DNA of 54,274 bases from Sporolactobacillus shoreicorticis. GTDB taxonomy: Bacteria; Bacillota; Bacilli; Bacillales; Sporolactobacillaceae. Location of the stretch: positions 1-54,274 of the forward strand of contig NZ_JAMXWM010000031.1 of NCBI RefSeq assembly GCF_024125445.1, read 5' to 3'. Positions within the stretch are counted from its first letter, which is position 1; each line of letters opens with the position of its first letter. Below, in pieces: positions 16,292 through 23,900 of the stretch. The notes beneath the pieces were generated by a model that worked only from the letters and a program-made list of their open reading frames with translations, was not told the origin of the DNA and made no database searches. A program made the position numbers and the translations under genes.

Positions 16292-16465
16292 ATGATGTTG
16301 CCATTAACCCGATTTGAAAAGGTGTTAAACCTCTTGCCTGACAAACATATGCATTGTGATAGCTGCAGTTTTGAATACAAAATTCATTGGGGTTCACGGC
16401 ACCACTCAATCAAGCGATGGAACGGACCGTATTGCCCTCGATGCGGAAAGAGGCTGGGGAAATGA
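16292..16465 (+). CDS. Small zinc-ribbon protein
   Basis: 57 aa with two Cys pairs, CDSC and CPRC, about 26 residues apart, a zinc-ribbon signature. TAGGAGGCGTA precedes the ATG, and the stop overlaps the next start (ATGA). Phage early operons often carry such proteins; the partner is unknown. Confidence 0.72.
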   Translation: MMLPLTRFEKVLNLLPDKHMHCDSCSFEYKIHWGSRHHSIKRWNGPYCPRCGKRLGK

Positions 16466-16611
16466 CTGTTCTAGCAATTTTTATCTTTGCGCCGATTACG
16501 GTTTTCGGTCTAGCAACGTATGCCGCATATCGTAAGGGCTGCGAGTATGAGGATCAGCTGCAGAAAGAAGGGGAACATCATGGCAACCCACAAAATCAAG
16601 ATCCTGCCTGA
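16462..16611 (+). CDS. Small membrane protein
   Basis: 49 aa with one N-terminal hydrophobic helix (MTVLAIFIFAPITVFGLATY) and a charged tail. I chose the ATG at 16462 because it overlaps the preceding stop and removes a non-hydrophobic upstream extension. Function unknown. Confidence 0.6.
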   Translation: MTVLAIFIFAPITVFGLATYAAYRKGCEYEDQLQKEGEHHGNPQNQDPA

Positions 16612-16807
16612 ATATTTTCGGGCGGTAGCGGAAGGCAGGAAGCCTTTCGAGATCCGGAATAACGATCGGCATTACCATGAAGGCGACACCGTGGTACTGC
16701 AGGAATGGACAGGCAGACAGTACACGGGTTTTCAGATCAAGAAGCAGATCGGATTTGTAACGGATTTTGAACAGAAACCGGGCTATGTTGTGTTCGGACT
16801 GGTGTGA
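16580..16807 (+). CDS. DUF3850 (ASCH-like) protein
   Basis: 75 aa. The sequence HKIKILPEYFRAVAEGRKPF, then EIRNNDRHYHEGDTVVLQEW, is the DUF3850 pattern, a small RNA-binding-type ASCH/PUA fold common in phages. The ATG at 16580 has AAGGGG upstream. Function unknown, probably nucleic-acid binding. Confidence 0.85.
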   Translation: MATHKIKILPEYFRAVAEGRKPFEIRNNDRHYHEGDTVVLQEWTGRQYTGFQIKKQIGFVTDFEQKPGYVVFGLV

Positions 16808-16820
16808 GGAGAGATCGAAA

Positions 16821-17255
16821 ATGCGAGAGATAAAGTTCCGAATTTATGACAAGCAGGATGAGCAGATGATCGAATGGTCAGATTTATATCGGTACTATGG
16901 AATCCCGGAAGATTGGGATATGGAGGATCTCCTTAATGGTCAAGCAGATGATGAATATTCAGAAGTCATGCAATCCACTGGTTTGAAAGACAAGAACGGG
17001 CGGGAAATCTACGAAGGGGACATTCTCTATTACACCGTGTTTGACAGATTCGATCATGACCAGCAGTACAAAGGAATCGTCAAATGGAGCGATGATGATG
17101 CTCAATGGTTCTTGGCAAGTATTGATGGTTCTGATTTTCAAGGGCCGGACTTTCATCCATTGGGTTGGGTTTGGAGACAGGATGATGAACCAGAAATTAT
17201 CGGAAATATCTATGAAAATCCCAATCTGCTGAAAGAAGGCGAAACAAATGGGTGA
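16821..17255 (+). CDS. YopX-family protein
   Basis: 144 aa. The YopX hallmarks are present: REIKFRIYD at the start, a middle MQSTGLKDKNGREIYEGDIL, and the end EIIGNIYENPNLL. Function unknown; widespread in Gram-positive phages. ATG at 16821 has GAGGAGAG upstream. The stop overlaps the next small gene. Confidence 0.92.
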   Translation: MREIKFRIYDKQDEQMIEWSDLYRYYGIPEDWDMEDLLNGQADDEYSEVMQSTGLKDKNGREIYEGDILYYTVFDRFDHDQQYKGIVKWSDDDAQWFLASIDGSDFQGPDFHPLGWVWRQDDEPEIIGNIYENPNLLKEGETNG

Positions 17256-17382
17256 ATACGCAGAAATGATGCTGGAAGGCGTCTTGTGTGAGCAGTGCGG
17301 CTGTCTGATCGACGGAGAAGAGACCGGATATCCCCGCAAGTGCGAGGATTGTGCCCAGAACATGAACGATATGAGACCTTGA
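17248..17382 (+). CDS. Small zinc-ribbon protein
   Basis: 44 aa containing CEQCGC and CEDC, a second small zinc ribbon. It overlaps the yopX-like gene by 8 bp, with GAAAGAAGGC before the ATG. This tiny family (start MGEYAEMMLEG) recurs in phages; function unknown. Confidence 0.7.
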   Translation: MGEYAEMMLEGVLCEQCGCLIDGEETGYPRKCEDCAQNMNDMRP

Positions 17383-17405
17383 AAATCAGGAAGGGAGCAA
17401 GAGCG

Positions 17406-17636
17406 ATGAGTGAACAAAAGTATCCTGATATTTGCCCAGTAACTGGATTACCGTTTTTTATGGAAATCGAACATCCTGATCTTGGATGGGTGCCAACATA
17501 TGGTGGCCCCTTCGACAGCTATACGATTCCAGTTCCTGACGATGATGGGGATGGATATTACAGAGAACGCTACGATCATGATGTCGGTGGATGGAGTGAT
17601 ACTGAATGGATTGGTGGGGGTGAGAGCGATGAGTGA
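17406..17636 (+). CDS. Hypothetical protein
   Basis: 76 aa, acidic. CPVTGLPFFMEIEHPDLGWV, PTYGGPFDSY and a C-terminal WSDTEWIGGG give it a compact beta-rich look. The ATG at 17406 has AAGGGAGC upstream. Coupled to the next gene by an 8-bp overlap. No family recognised with confidence. Confidence 0.68.
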   Translation: MSEQKYPDICPVTGLPFFMEIEHPDLGWVPTYGGPFDSYTIPVPDDDGDGYYRERYDHDVGGWSDTEWIGGGESDE

Positions 17637-17973
17637 ATCATACGTTTTAAATGAAAAAGTAGCCGTAGATACGCTGGAAAGATTGAATAATACAGGTGAA
17701 TGTACGTTATCAGAATGCTTATATAGAGCATTGGGTACTACACCCACATCTGATGATCTTGACCAAGCAAGCGATTTTATCACAGCCCTAAAAAGCGGCA
17801 AGAAGATTGTCAATCCGCTGTCAGCGAGGGAAGAATTAAAAGATGAATTAAAAAAATTTTATCAGTTATCAGATATGCAAACTGGGTACAGAAAAGGAAT
17901 ACATGAAGCGGTAAGAATCATCGCCAAAGAGCATCCTGATGTTGCGGATTGGCTAGGTGATCAGGATGCCTGA
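17629..17973 (+). CDS. Hypothetical protein
   Basis: 114 aa, helical, no motif. The ATG at 17629 overlaps the previous gene and has GGTGAGAGC upstream. The C-terminal part (YRKGIHEAVRIIAKEHPDVA) is amphipathic. Part of the small-gene cluster between replication and methylation genes. Confidence 0.68.
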   Translation: MSESYVLNEKVAVDTLERLNNTGECTLSECLYRALGTTPTSDDLDQASDFITALKSGKKIVNPLSAREELKDELKKFYQLSDMQTGYRKGIHEAVRIIAKEHPDVADWLGDQDA

Positions 17974-18235
17974 TCAATTGAAAGAAGTAAAAGTTCGCTG
18001 GGGAATAAAAAGTTTTGGAATGGTCAAACCGGAATGGGTTCATATTTATTCTCCGCTGGCATCCACGGATATGGAATGGCTCATCTCCGAAGTCGAACGA
18101 CTAAGAAAAGTTATCGATACTTTGGAAAAACGCATTGACATTAATAATACTGCGATACGAGACATCGTAGATGAAAGCGAATTGGAAATGATTCGGCGAA
18201 ATATAGCACTCTATGAGAAGGCGGTGTTCAAATGA
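17966..18235 (+). CDS. Hypothetical coiled-coil protein
   Basis: 89 aa. The last 55 residues (ISEVERLRKVIDTLEKRIDI) form a coiled coil. The ATG at 17966 has TAGGTGATC upstream and overlaps the previous gene by 8 bp. No function known. Confidence 0.65.
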   Translation: MPDQLKEVKVRWGIKSFGMVKPEWVHIYSPLASTDMEWLISEVERLRKVIDTLEKRIDINNTAIRDIVDESELEMIRRNIALYEKAVFK

Positions 18236-18483
18236 CTGATCGCTTGGAAGAAATCAAGAAGCGAAATGATCCTATTTTCGGCGGCCATTGGCATAGCCAA
18301 GAACTGCCGATCAGACAGGGCGATTATATCTGGCTAAGGGACGAAGTGGAACGGATGAGAGCGAATGAAGAACGTCTGAAAAATGAACTGAACAGCTACG
18401 AAGCTTTAATCGACATATTAAACCTGATTGCTCCGCGTGAAGTAGAAAAAGCGATTGATATTCGAGAGGAGGATAACTCATGA
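18232..18483 (+). CDS. Hypothetical coiled-coil protein
   Basis: 83 aa; GDYIWLRDEVERMRANEERL resembles the coil of the previous protein, so the two may be paralogs. Overlaps the preceding stop (ATGA) and ends 4 bp into the recU reading frame. Confidence 0.66.
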   Translation: MTDRLEEIKKRNDPIFGGHWHSQELPIRQGDYIWLRDEVERMRANEERLKNELNSYEALIDILNLIAPREVEKAIDIREEDNS

Positions 18484-18980
18484 CCACCTATGCGAACCGG
18501 GGCATGTAATTCGAGGAAGAGATTGAATCTAGTAATCGCTCTTATTTGCTTAAGAAAATGGCCGTCGTACAGAAAGTTGCTACACCACTGAAAAAGACGA
18601 AGAATAGCGCGTTCTATAGCGAAAAGAGCACAGTAGACTTTATCGGCTGCCTGAACGGGCGAGGGTTGGCCTTTGACGCAAAGGAAACTAAACGTCCAAG
18701 CCTACCACTGGCAAACGTGCATGAGCATCAGACACGCTATTTGATGCGTTACCGGGACTGTGGCGGACATGCCTTTTTGCTCGTGCGATTTATCAAGCAA
18801 AACGAGACTTTTATTCTACCAATCAAGGAATTTAAGAAATTTGTTGATGCGGTGCCGAACGGCGGGCGGAAGTCAATACCGTACGGGTGGTTTGTTGAAA
18901 ATTGTGTCACGGTATGGAGTCGGAACGGGATTGTGTTGGATTATTTGCTGCCAATCAGAACAGGGAAGGTGACGGCATGA
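18480..18980 (+). pseudogene. recU: recU-like Holliday junction resolvase with stop at codon 10
   Basis: The natural start is ATG at 18480 with GAGAGGAGG upstream. The frame reads MTTYANRGM, then TAA (18507-18509), then FEEEIESSNRSYLLKKMAVV and continues uninterrupted to 18980. RecU proteins have NRGxxFE at this point, so TAA has replaced one codon. Downstream the nuclease core is intact (TVDFIGCLNGRGLAFDAKET). Restart is possible at TTG 18546 (144 aa), but no ribosome site precedes it and the first conserved helix would be lost. Either the gene is dead, or the stop is read through or is a sequence error. Confidence 0.85.
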
Positions 18981-19039
18981 AGGAATCGGAGCTCTACAAA
19001 TTTTGCCAAGATAAAGAAATCAACCGGCGCTCAAACTGA
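18977..19039 (+). pseudogene. Beginning of a lost gene
   Basis: A coupled start (ATGA with the recU stop) begins MKESELYKFCQDKEINRRSN and then stops. It looks like the first codons of a gene whose remainder was deleted at the junction with the Dam remnant. Only the coupling and start are visible. Confidence 0.4.
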
Positions 19040-19353
19040 TTGATCGATACGACCGACCGGACGTCCTGATCTATGCGGACCCGCCTTACATTTTGAGCAC
19101 ACGGACCAAAAGACATTATGCACATGAAATGAAGCTGCAGGATCATATCGAACTCATTGATCGCTTGCGAACATTTCGGGGGGCGGTTCTTTTAAGCGGC
19201 TATCATCATCTGCTCTATGACCAGCTGGTTTCAGATGGCTGGAAAATGGAAGAATTCGAAGCTAAAGCAGAAGCCGGGGCGAAACGAACTGAAGTTTTGT
19301 GGATTAACCCGGTGGCAGCGCGGACGGGATTTTATCAGGAATCGTTGTTTTGA
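19015..19353 (+). pseudogene. Truncated Dam-type adenine methyltransferase
   Basis: The open frame encodes the C-terminal part of a D12-class N6-adenine methylase: YDRPDVLIYADPPYILSTRT with the catalytic DPPY, then HIELIDRLRTFRGAVLLSGY and ...TEVLWINPVA. The N-terminal SAM-binding FxGxG and target recognition regions are absent, and TAA at 19012-19014 closes the frame just upstream. The fragment can only be translated from internal starts such as ATG 19093 (86 aa), so it is almost surely inactive. A deletion between the previous gene and dam explains it. Confidence 0.85.
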
Positions 19354-19368
19354 AAGGAGATTAGCAGA

Positions 19369-20745
19369 TTGCCAGTTAAGCAGCTTGATTTATTTCGTGA
19401 AATTATAGTCGACAACTTCGCCGGCGGAGGTGGGGCATCGACAGGTATAGAGTTGGCAACGGGTTTGAACGTAGATATTGCGATCAATCACGATCCCGAT
19501 GCTATTGCAATGCACAAGGCAAACCATCCCGAAACTAAGCATTACTGTGAGAGCGTTTGGGACGTTGATCCTAAGAAAGCATGCGAGGGACGACCTGTTG
19601 GATTGTGTTGGCTTAGCCCTGATTGCAAGCATTTCAGCAAGGCGAAAGGTGGAAAACCGGTAAGTAAAAACATTCGCGGGCTTGCTTGGATCGCAATAAA
19701 GTGGGCAATATCGGTAAAACCTCGGGTAATCATGCTCGAAAATGTTGAGGAGTTTAAGACATGGGGTCCGTTGATGTTTAACTCAAAAAATCAGTGGGTT
19801 CCCGATCCGTCAAAGAAAGGTATGACCTTTAAGTCATTCGTGAAGGCACTTCGATCGCTTGGTTATCAAGTTGATTATAAAGAATTGAGAGCGTGCGATT
19901 ATGGGGCGCCAACGAGCAGGAAACGATTTTTCTTGGTTGCTCGACGTGACGGAAAACCGATTACGTGGCCGGAAGCGACACACGCAGATCCGCGAGAATT
20001 AACGGTTCAAGTTGGTATAAAAAAGCCATGGCGGACAGCGGCAGAGGTCATTGATTGGTCGGTACCTTGCAAGAGCATTTTCAAACGAAAAAAGCCATTG
20101 GTTGAAAATACGATGATTCGGATTGCGAAAGGAATTGAGAAATTTATTATTAATAATCCTGAACCTTTTGTGATCAAAGATGATCGAGTGATGGCATCGT
20201 TTATTAGCCAATATCACAGTTACGACAGCGAAGCGCGTGGGCAGACGCTAGATCGTCCGCTTTTGACGGTAGACACATCAAACCGATATGCACTGACCTG
20301 TGCGTTTCTCACAAAATTCTATAAAACGGGAATTGGTTCGGATATTCGCCAGCCAATGCCAACTATAACGGCAAGAGCACAGCATATCGGAGCGGTTCAA
20401 GCGTTTCTAGTCAAATATTATGGGCAGAGCGTTGGACAAGCCATGACTGATCCGTTAGGGACTGTGACATCACATGATCGTTTCGGACTTGTTCAGATTT
20501 ATGGAGAGCCATACAAAATTATAGACGTAGGCATGCGGATGCTTCAGCCGCGCGAGTTATTTGATGCACAGGGTTTTCCCCACAATTATGTGATTGATCA
20601 TGACTTTGAGGGAAAGACGTATACGAAAAGCAAGCAGGTTGCGCGATGTGGCAATGCTGTTCCTCCACAATTTGTGGAAGCTTTGGTTAGATCAAACATG
20701 CCAGAACTGTGCGTTAAGAAATACAAGTGGGCTGTGGCAGAGTAG
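19369..20745 (+). CDS. DNA (cytosine-5-)-methyltransferase
   Basis: 458 aa, complete. Motif I is VDNFAGGGGASTGIELA, motif IV is CWLSPDCKHFSKAKGG (the catalytic Cys in PDC rather than the commoner PC), motif VI is MLENVEEF, motif VIII is TSRKRFFLVARR, and motif X is RCGNAVPPQFVEALV. It starts with TTG at 19369 after GAAAGGAGAT. No restriction enzyme is adjacent, so it likely protects phage DNA from host restriction or alters host methylation. Target sequence unknown. Confidence 0.94.
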   Translation: MPVKQLDLFREIIVDNFAGGGGASTGIELATGLNVDIAINHDPDAIAMHKANHPETKHYCESVWDVDPKKACEGRPVGLCWLSPDCKHFSKAKGGKPVSKNIRGLAWIAIKWAISVKPRVIMLENVEEFKTWGPLMFNSKNQWVPDPSKKGMTFKSFVKALRSLGYQVDYKELRACDYGAPTSRKRFFLVARRDGKPITWPEATHADPRELTVQVGIKKPWRTAAEVIDWSVPCKSIFKRKKPLVENTMIRIAKGIEKFIINNPEPFVIKDDRVMASFISQYHSYDSEARGQTLDRPLLTVDTSNRYALTCAFLTKFYKTGIGSDIRQPMPTITARAQHIGAVQAFLVKYYGQSVGQAMTDPLGTVTSHDRFGLVQIYGEPYKIIDVGMRMLQPRELFDAQGFPHNYVIDHDFEGKTYTKSKQVARCGNAVPPQFVEALVRSNMPELCVKKYKWAVAE

Positions 20746-20774
20746 ACAGCTAAGACGAAGGAAGGGATGGACAT

Positions 20775-20942
20775 ATGGCACATTATAAATTGGAATTTTG
20801 CTTTCCAAAGCAACCAAAAATAATCTTAAAAGCTTTTGTTTCTGCCAAAAACGAAAAGAAAGCAAAGGAAAAATTTGAAAAGGATTATCCCAATTTAATC
20901 GGCTGTGAGATTTTAGAAACGAAAATATGCAAGAATAACTAA
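20775..20942 (+). CDS. Small hypothetical protein
   Basis: 55 aa (MAHYKLEFCFPKQPKII start, basic). GAAGGGATGG precedes the ATG. Its pattern of beta strand, then an AKNEKKAKEKFEKDYP helix, is common in small phage proteins. Function unknown. Confidence 0.58.
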   Translation: MAHYKLEFCFPKQPKIILKAFVSAKNEKKAKEKFEKDYPNLIGCEILETKICKNN

Positions 20943-20979
20943 CTTCATAGTTCGACCCAAAAATGAAGGAGAGAATAAC

Positions 20980-21282
20980 ATGAAAAACACAATAATTTTA
21001 GACATTGTAAAGGTGAATAGCGCAGTTGCAATTGCTAAGTTTCTCGATGAAAGACTTGGACACACGGATATTGACAAGATTGACGATATGCAGGAAATGG
21101 TGCAGGACATCAGTGATGGCTATGTACGATTTATGTATGCCGATGAACCATATGAACAGAACATTGAAATTTATATCGACAAGAACGGAAAACAAATTGT
21201 TCTGCAAAGTAACGATCCCGAAGCTATGATTTCCGTATATGAAGAACTATGCAAAATGGATTGGGGTTGGATTGAAGTCTAA
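20980..21282 (+). CDS. Hypothetical protein
   Basis: 100 aa, acidic alpha/beta. AAGGAGAGAATAAC precedes the ATG. No family recognised. It is the last rightward gene before the leftward membrane moron. Confidence 0.68.
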   Translation: MKNTIILDIVKVNSAVAIAKFLDERLGHTDIDKIDDMQEMVQDISDGYVRFMYADEPYEQNIEIYIDKNGKQIVLQSNDPEAMISVYEELCKMDWGWIEV

Positions 21283-21302
21283 TTCGCAGTACGACACTAC
21301 TG

Positions 21303-21614
21303 TTACATTCCTGATTGCCAAGCGATGATGATAAATGTCGTCCATAGGATATCAACGAAGCATGCAATTACGCCTATGACTTGTGCAAATAAGATTATTA
21401 CATTTGCTTTTTCAATCGATTTTCTATCAATCAAGTGATGAACAAATACAAGGATGAGAGTCAAAACAGAAAAGAAATAAGATAACACAGCTCCAACCCA
21501 GTACCAAAACATGCTATTCGACTGGTGATCCATCCATTGAAATTTATAGCCAAAATAACAAGCTACAATGGCAGATATTGCAATGAGTAAGATCATTATT
21601 AAATGCTTTTTCAT
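21303..21614 (-). CDS. Three-helix membrane protein (moron)
   Basis: 103 aa with hydrophobic segments at about 4-22, 36-60 and 74-98. It is the only leftward gene in the 15-kb early region, with its own ribosome site (AAAGGGTGG before the ATG at 21614), as expected for a lysogenically expressed moron. A CGGGA/TCCCG hairpin with a leftward T run lies just upstream (21640-21660). No family recognised; a role in the lysogen membrane is inferred. Confidence 0.72.
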   Translation of the reverse strand: MKKHLIMILLIAISAIVACYFGYKFQWMDHQSNSMFWYWVGAVLSYFFSVLTLILVFVHHLIDRKSIEKANVIILFAQVIGVIACFVDILWTTFIIIAWQSGM

Positions 21615-21698
21615 TTGCTGCCACCCTTTACTTTATAAAAAAATCGGGATCTCTCCCGAATATCCGATACCTCATTTTACCATATCGGAGGGATTACC

Positions 21699-21902
21699 GT
21701 GAGATTAAGAGAATTAAAAATAGATATGCAAGACTTAAGTGTCACGAAGAAAATGGAACAAGGAAAAGTGCTAATTGTGATTCTGGATGGCGTGCAGGGA
21801 AAAGCGAAAGTGACGGAAGCTGTTGAGCATGGCTTTACAATTATAGAGACAGCAAAGGGAAAAGTTGCTAAAATTAAGTATGATGATGGTGAACTGTTTT
21901 AG
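21699..21902 (+). CDS. XtrA/YqaO-like protein
   Basis: 67 aa. RLRELKIDMQDLSVTKKM, followed by VIVILDGVQGKAKVTEAVEH, matches my memory of the XtrA/YqaO family near the late regulator of PBSX-like phages. It starts with GTG after GGAGGGATTACC. Function unknown. Confidence 0.75.
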   Translation: MRLRELKIDMQDLSVTKKMEQGKVLIVILDGVQGKAKVTEAVEHGFTIIETAKGKVAKIKYDDGELF

Positions 21903-21929
21903 AATCAAACCACATGGGAGGATTTTAGT

Positions 21930-22166
21930 TTGGAATTAGCGATTTCGCTTGCTGTGCTCCTGTTGCTATTGAACTTTTTACAGTCAAGAGAGACCAGAAA
22001 GCTTAAAGGGATGGTTACCTTTGATGAGGTTGCTTTGAAAAAAGAAGCCGAGTCGCTTTTAAAAACAGACGATAAAGTGGCAACGATTAAAAAACTTCGA
22101 GAAAAGCATTATCCATTAAGCTTGGTTCAAGCAAAAAATATAGTTGATCAAGCAGAACATCAATAA
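21930..22166 (+). CDS. Membrane-anchored L7/L12 C-terminal-like protein
   Basis: 78 aa with an N-terminal membrane helix (ELAISLAVLLLLLNFLQ) and a C-terminal KVATIKKLREKHYPLSLVQA-KNIVDQA segment, resembling the C-terminal domain of ribosomal protein L7/L12. It starts with TTG after GGGAGGATT. Such fusions recur in phages, role unknown. Confidence 0.72.
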   Translation: MELAISLAVLLLLLNFLQSRETRKLKGMVTFDEVALKKEAESLLKTDDKVATIKKLREKHYPLSLVQAKNIVDQAEHQ

Positions 22167-22193
22167 AAATACTTGTCCAAGATAGGAAAGCCT

Positions 22194-22245
22194 GAGGACG
22201 CTGAAATGACGGTTTACGCCGTTGTTTCTGCGTCCTCTTTTTATT
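22194..22245 (+). terminator. Terminator of the early operon
   Basis: GAGGACGC (22194-22201) pairs with GCGTCCTC (22230-22237); an inner ACGG/CCGT hairpin fills the loop, and TTTTTATTT follows. It closes the early region. Confidence 0.85.
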
Positions 22246-22267
22246 TGCTCAAAAGGGGGGCATTTTC

Positions 22268-22438
22268 ATGAATCGTTCCGAAAATAACAGAAAACGAACC
22301 AATGTAGAGAATAATCGTTCACGAAAACAGGGGTATCGTTCTGAAAATCTGTCGCGGCGGACGCTTGAGAATCTGATGGGTGTAGATCAACCAATCTTTG
22401 AGCGGCATAATCACGCCGTGAGAAGAAAGGGGCGGTAA
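22268..22438 (+). CDS. Small basic protein
   Basis: 56 aa, Arg/Asn-rich (MNRSENNRKRTNVE start). AAAAGGGGGG precedes the ATG, and its stop is one base before the next gene. It may be co-translated with the late regulator. Unknown function; nucleic-acid binding is plausible from charge. Confidence 0.58.
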   Translation: MNRSENNRKRTNVENNRSRKQGYRSENLSRRTLENLMGVDQPIFERHNHAVRRKGR

Positions 22439-22439
22439 G

Positions 22440-22865
22440 ATGACGAAAGCAACAGAACTTCTGCCATTAAGAATGTATCACGATCTCTGCGGCGAAATTG
22501 ACTGCCTTTATTTGCGGATTCATCAGCTAGAGATTGAGAGGAAGTATTACTGGAAAATGGGTACCCGAGCGTTTAAAGCACCGATGCCCTTTGATCGAGC
22601 GTTAGAATATATTTATGAAATTGATGCCGTATTAAACCCGCTTTACAAGGTATTGGAAGATAAAGAGTATGTGAAAAAACGGCTTGAGACCAAAATCAGC
22701 GAACTTGAAGGCGTTGATTATAAAGTGGCAATCATGCAGATTCAGGGCAAGTCACTTGTCGAGATTGCAGACAAATTGGGGTACAGTTACGTTTGGGTCA
22801 AGAAGATCAACGCAAAAATTAGTAATCGGTTGTATAAAAAAGCTGTGAAAGATGCGAACGGATGA
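22440..22865 (+). CDS. Late transcriptional regulator, sigma-like HTH
   Basis: 141 aa. The C-terminal third (IMQIQGKSLVEIADKLGYSY-VWVKKINAKI) is a sigma-70 region 4-like helix-turn-helix. The position directly before terminase and the size fit ArpU/RinA-type activators of late genes. An AGTATAC palindrome and an extended -10 start 4 bp after its stop codon, a plausible target. AAAGGGGCGG precedes the ATG. Confidence 0.85.
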   Translation: MTKATELLPLRMYHDLCGEIDCLYLRIHQLEIERKYYWKMGTRAFKAPMPFDRALEYIYEIDAVLNPLYKVLEDKEYVKKRLETKISELEGVDYKVAIMQIQGKSLVEIADKLGYSYVWVKKINAKISNRLYKKAVKDANG

Positions 22866-22868
22866 AAG

Positions 22869-22887
22869 AGTATACCAAGAGTATACT
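22869..22887. promoter_or_regulatory. Palindromic activator site
   Basis: AGTATAC-CAAGA-GTATACT is a perfect 7-bp inverted repeat. Its centre is about 43 bp before the expected start of transcription from the -10 at 22909-22914, the usual place for an activator replacing the -35 contact. Confidence 0.6.
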
Positions 22888-22905
22888 GCGCTATTGATTA
22901 ATCCG

Positions 22906-22914
22906 TGCTATGCT
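22906..22914 (+). promoter_or_regulatory. Late promoter, extended -10
   Basis: TGC-TATGCT is an extended -10 (TGnTATGCT). The sequence 17 bp upstream (CTGCGC) is a poor -35, so activation from the palindrome is likely required. Confidence 0.5.
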
Positions 22915-22920
22915 TGTACC

Positions 22921-23028
22921 ATGGAAGGCAGGTCGGAGAGTTGAAGCCCTCCGGCCAGAACAGAAGACGTTGCGCCCCGTTGGGGCTTGAATAAATACGA
23001 ACAGAGGCATCCGTGCGGTGCTTTTTAT
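22921..23028 (+). ncRNA. Structured late leader RNA
   Basis: Between the late promoter and a terminator lies about 108 nt with no ORF but three strong hairpins: GGTCGGAG/CTCCGGCC (22931-22956), GCCCC/GGGGC (22974-22986) and the terminator stem (23007-23021). It may be a small RNA, an antitermination leader, or part of the packaging site near terS. Only the folding is seen. Confidence 0.4.
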
Positions 23029-23030
23029 TT
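23007..23030 (+). terminator. Terminator at the end of the leader RNA
   Basis: GCATC pairs with GGTGC (one G-U) around CGTGC, followed by TTTTTATTTT. It lies about 100 nt after the late promoter and before all structural genes. Confidence 0.6.
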
Positions 23031-23053
23031 TGTGGAGAAGTGGGCGTTTGATA

Positions 23054-23368
23054 ATGAAAATAAAAATTGGTGATTGGGTTGGTGTGGCATTTGAAAGAGA
23101 TAAAATCATTGGCTATATCATTCATGACGATTCCACAAGAAAAAAATGCACTGTTAAAGTTACCAAAAGTGATAGCCACGGACGAACACAGTGTCTAAAC
23201 ATCGATTACGACAAAATCTGTGCACATACTTACGCTGGGCCGTCGCCTGACGATATTGGAAGTTTAATTGACTTGGCACTTCAGACACGGGATAAAGAAT
23301 GGTTTGATGAACTAATTCGCGAATTTCATTCATGGGTTCCGGCATGGAAAGTCTTGCAGAAAAATTAA
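23054..23368 (+). CDS. IDEAL-domain protein
   Basis: 104 aa. A KOW/SH3-like beta region at the start (IKIGDWVGVAFERDKIIGYI) is followed by an IDEAL motif (IGSLIDLALQTRDKEWFDEL). IDEAL domains occur in Bacillaceae proteins, often in phage or competence contexts. GGAGAAGTGG precedes the ATG at 23054. Function unknown. Confidence 0.85.
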   Translation: MKIKIGDWVGVAFERDKIIGYIIHDDSTRKKCTVKVTKSDSHGRTQCLNIDYDKICAHTYAGPSPDDIGSLIDLALQTRDKEWFDELIREFHSWVPAWKVLQKN

Positions 23369-23434
23369 TAATTGCAGGAATATTGTCCTGTTTTGAGGAA
23401 TATATTGGTATTATGCAGAATGGGAGATGGGAAA

Positions 23435-23785
23435 ATGGATGAGCTTATTAAAAAAGGGGACATATTTATTGCTGACCTTGACCCTTATATCGGTAGTGAG
23501 CAAGGCGGAAAAAGACCAGTATTAATTGTTCAGAATAACATTGGTAATAAATTTGGCCCAACTGTAATTATTGCACCAATCACCGAACAGGATAAAAGAA
23601 ATCTACCTGTTCATTTATATCTAAAAAAGGGGAAATATGATTTAAAAGAAGATTCAATAGCATTATTTGAACAAATCAGGACAATAGATAAACAGAGATT
23701 AGAAAGTAAAATTGATCACCTTGATGATGAAGATCTAAATGATGTAGATGAAAAAGTATTAAAAAGTTTTGGAATAGAAAAGTAA
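23435..23785 (+). CDS. MazF/PemK-family toxin-like protein
   Basis: 116 aa. The MazF/PemK fold is clear: KKGDIFIADLDPYIGSEQGG, then KRPVLIVQNNIGNKFGPTVI and APIT. The conserved Arg of RPVLI and later SIALFEQIRTIDKQRL are present, as in active RNA endonucleases. GGGAGATGGG precedes the ATG at 23435. No MazE-like antitoxin lies upstream; the downstream 89-aa gene is the only candidate. It may be a plasmid-addiction-like moron or a phage regulator. Confidence 0.9.
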   Translation: MDELIKKGDIFIADLDPYIGSEQGGKRPVLIVQNNIGNKFGPTVIIAPITEQDKRNLPVHLYLKKGKYDLKEDSIALFEQIRTIDKQRLESKIDHLDDEDLNDVDEKVLKSFGIEK

Positions 23786-23900
23786 ACCGTTATATTATTG
23801 GGCACTCCTTCGGGGGGATTGTTATTTGAAGGAATCAGGATGGACTGTCTTGCCTCGCGGAATAAATAAGGCTTCTATTCTACAAAAAGGGGTGTGTAAT

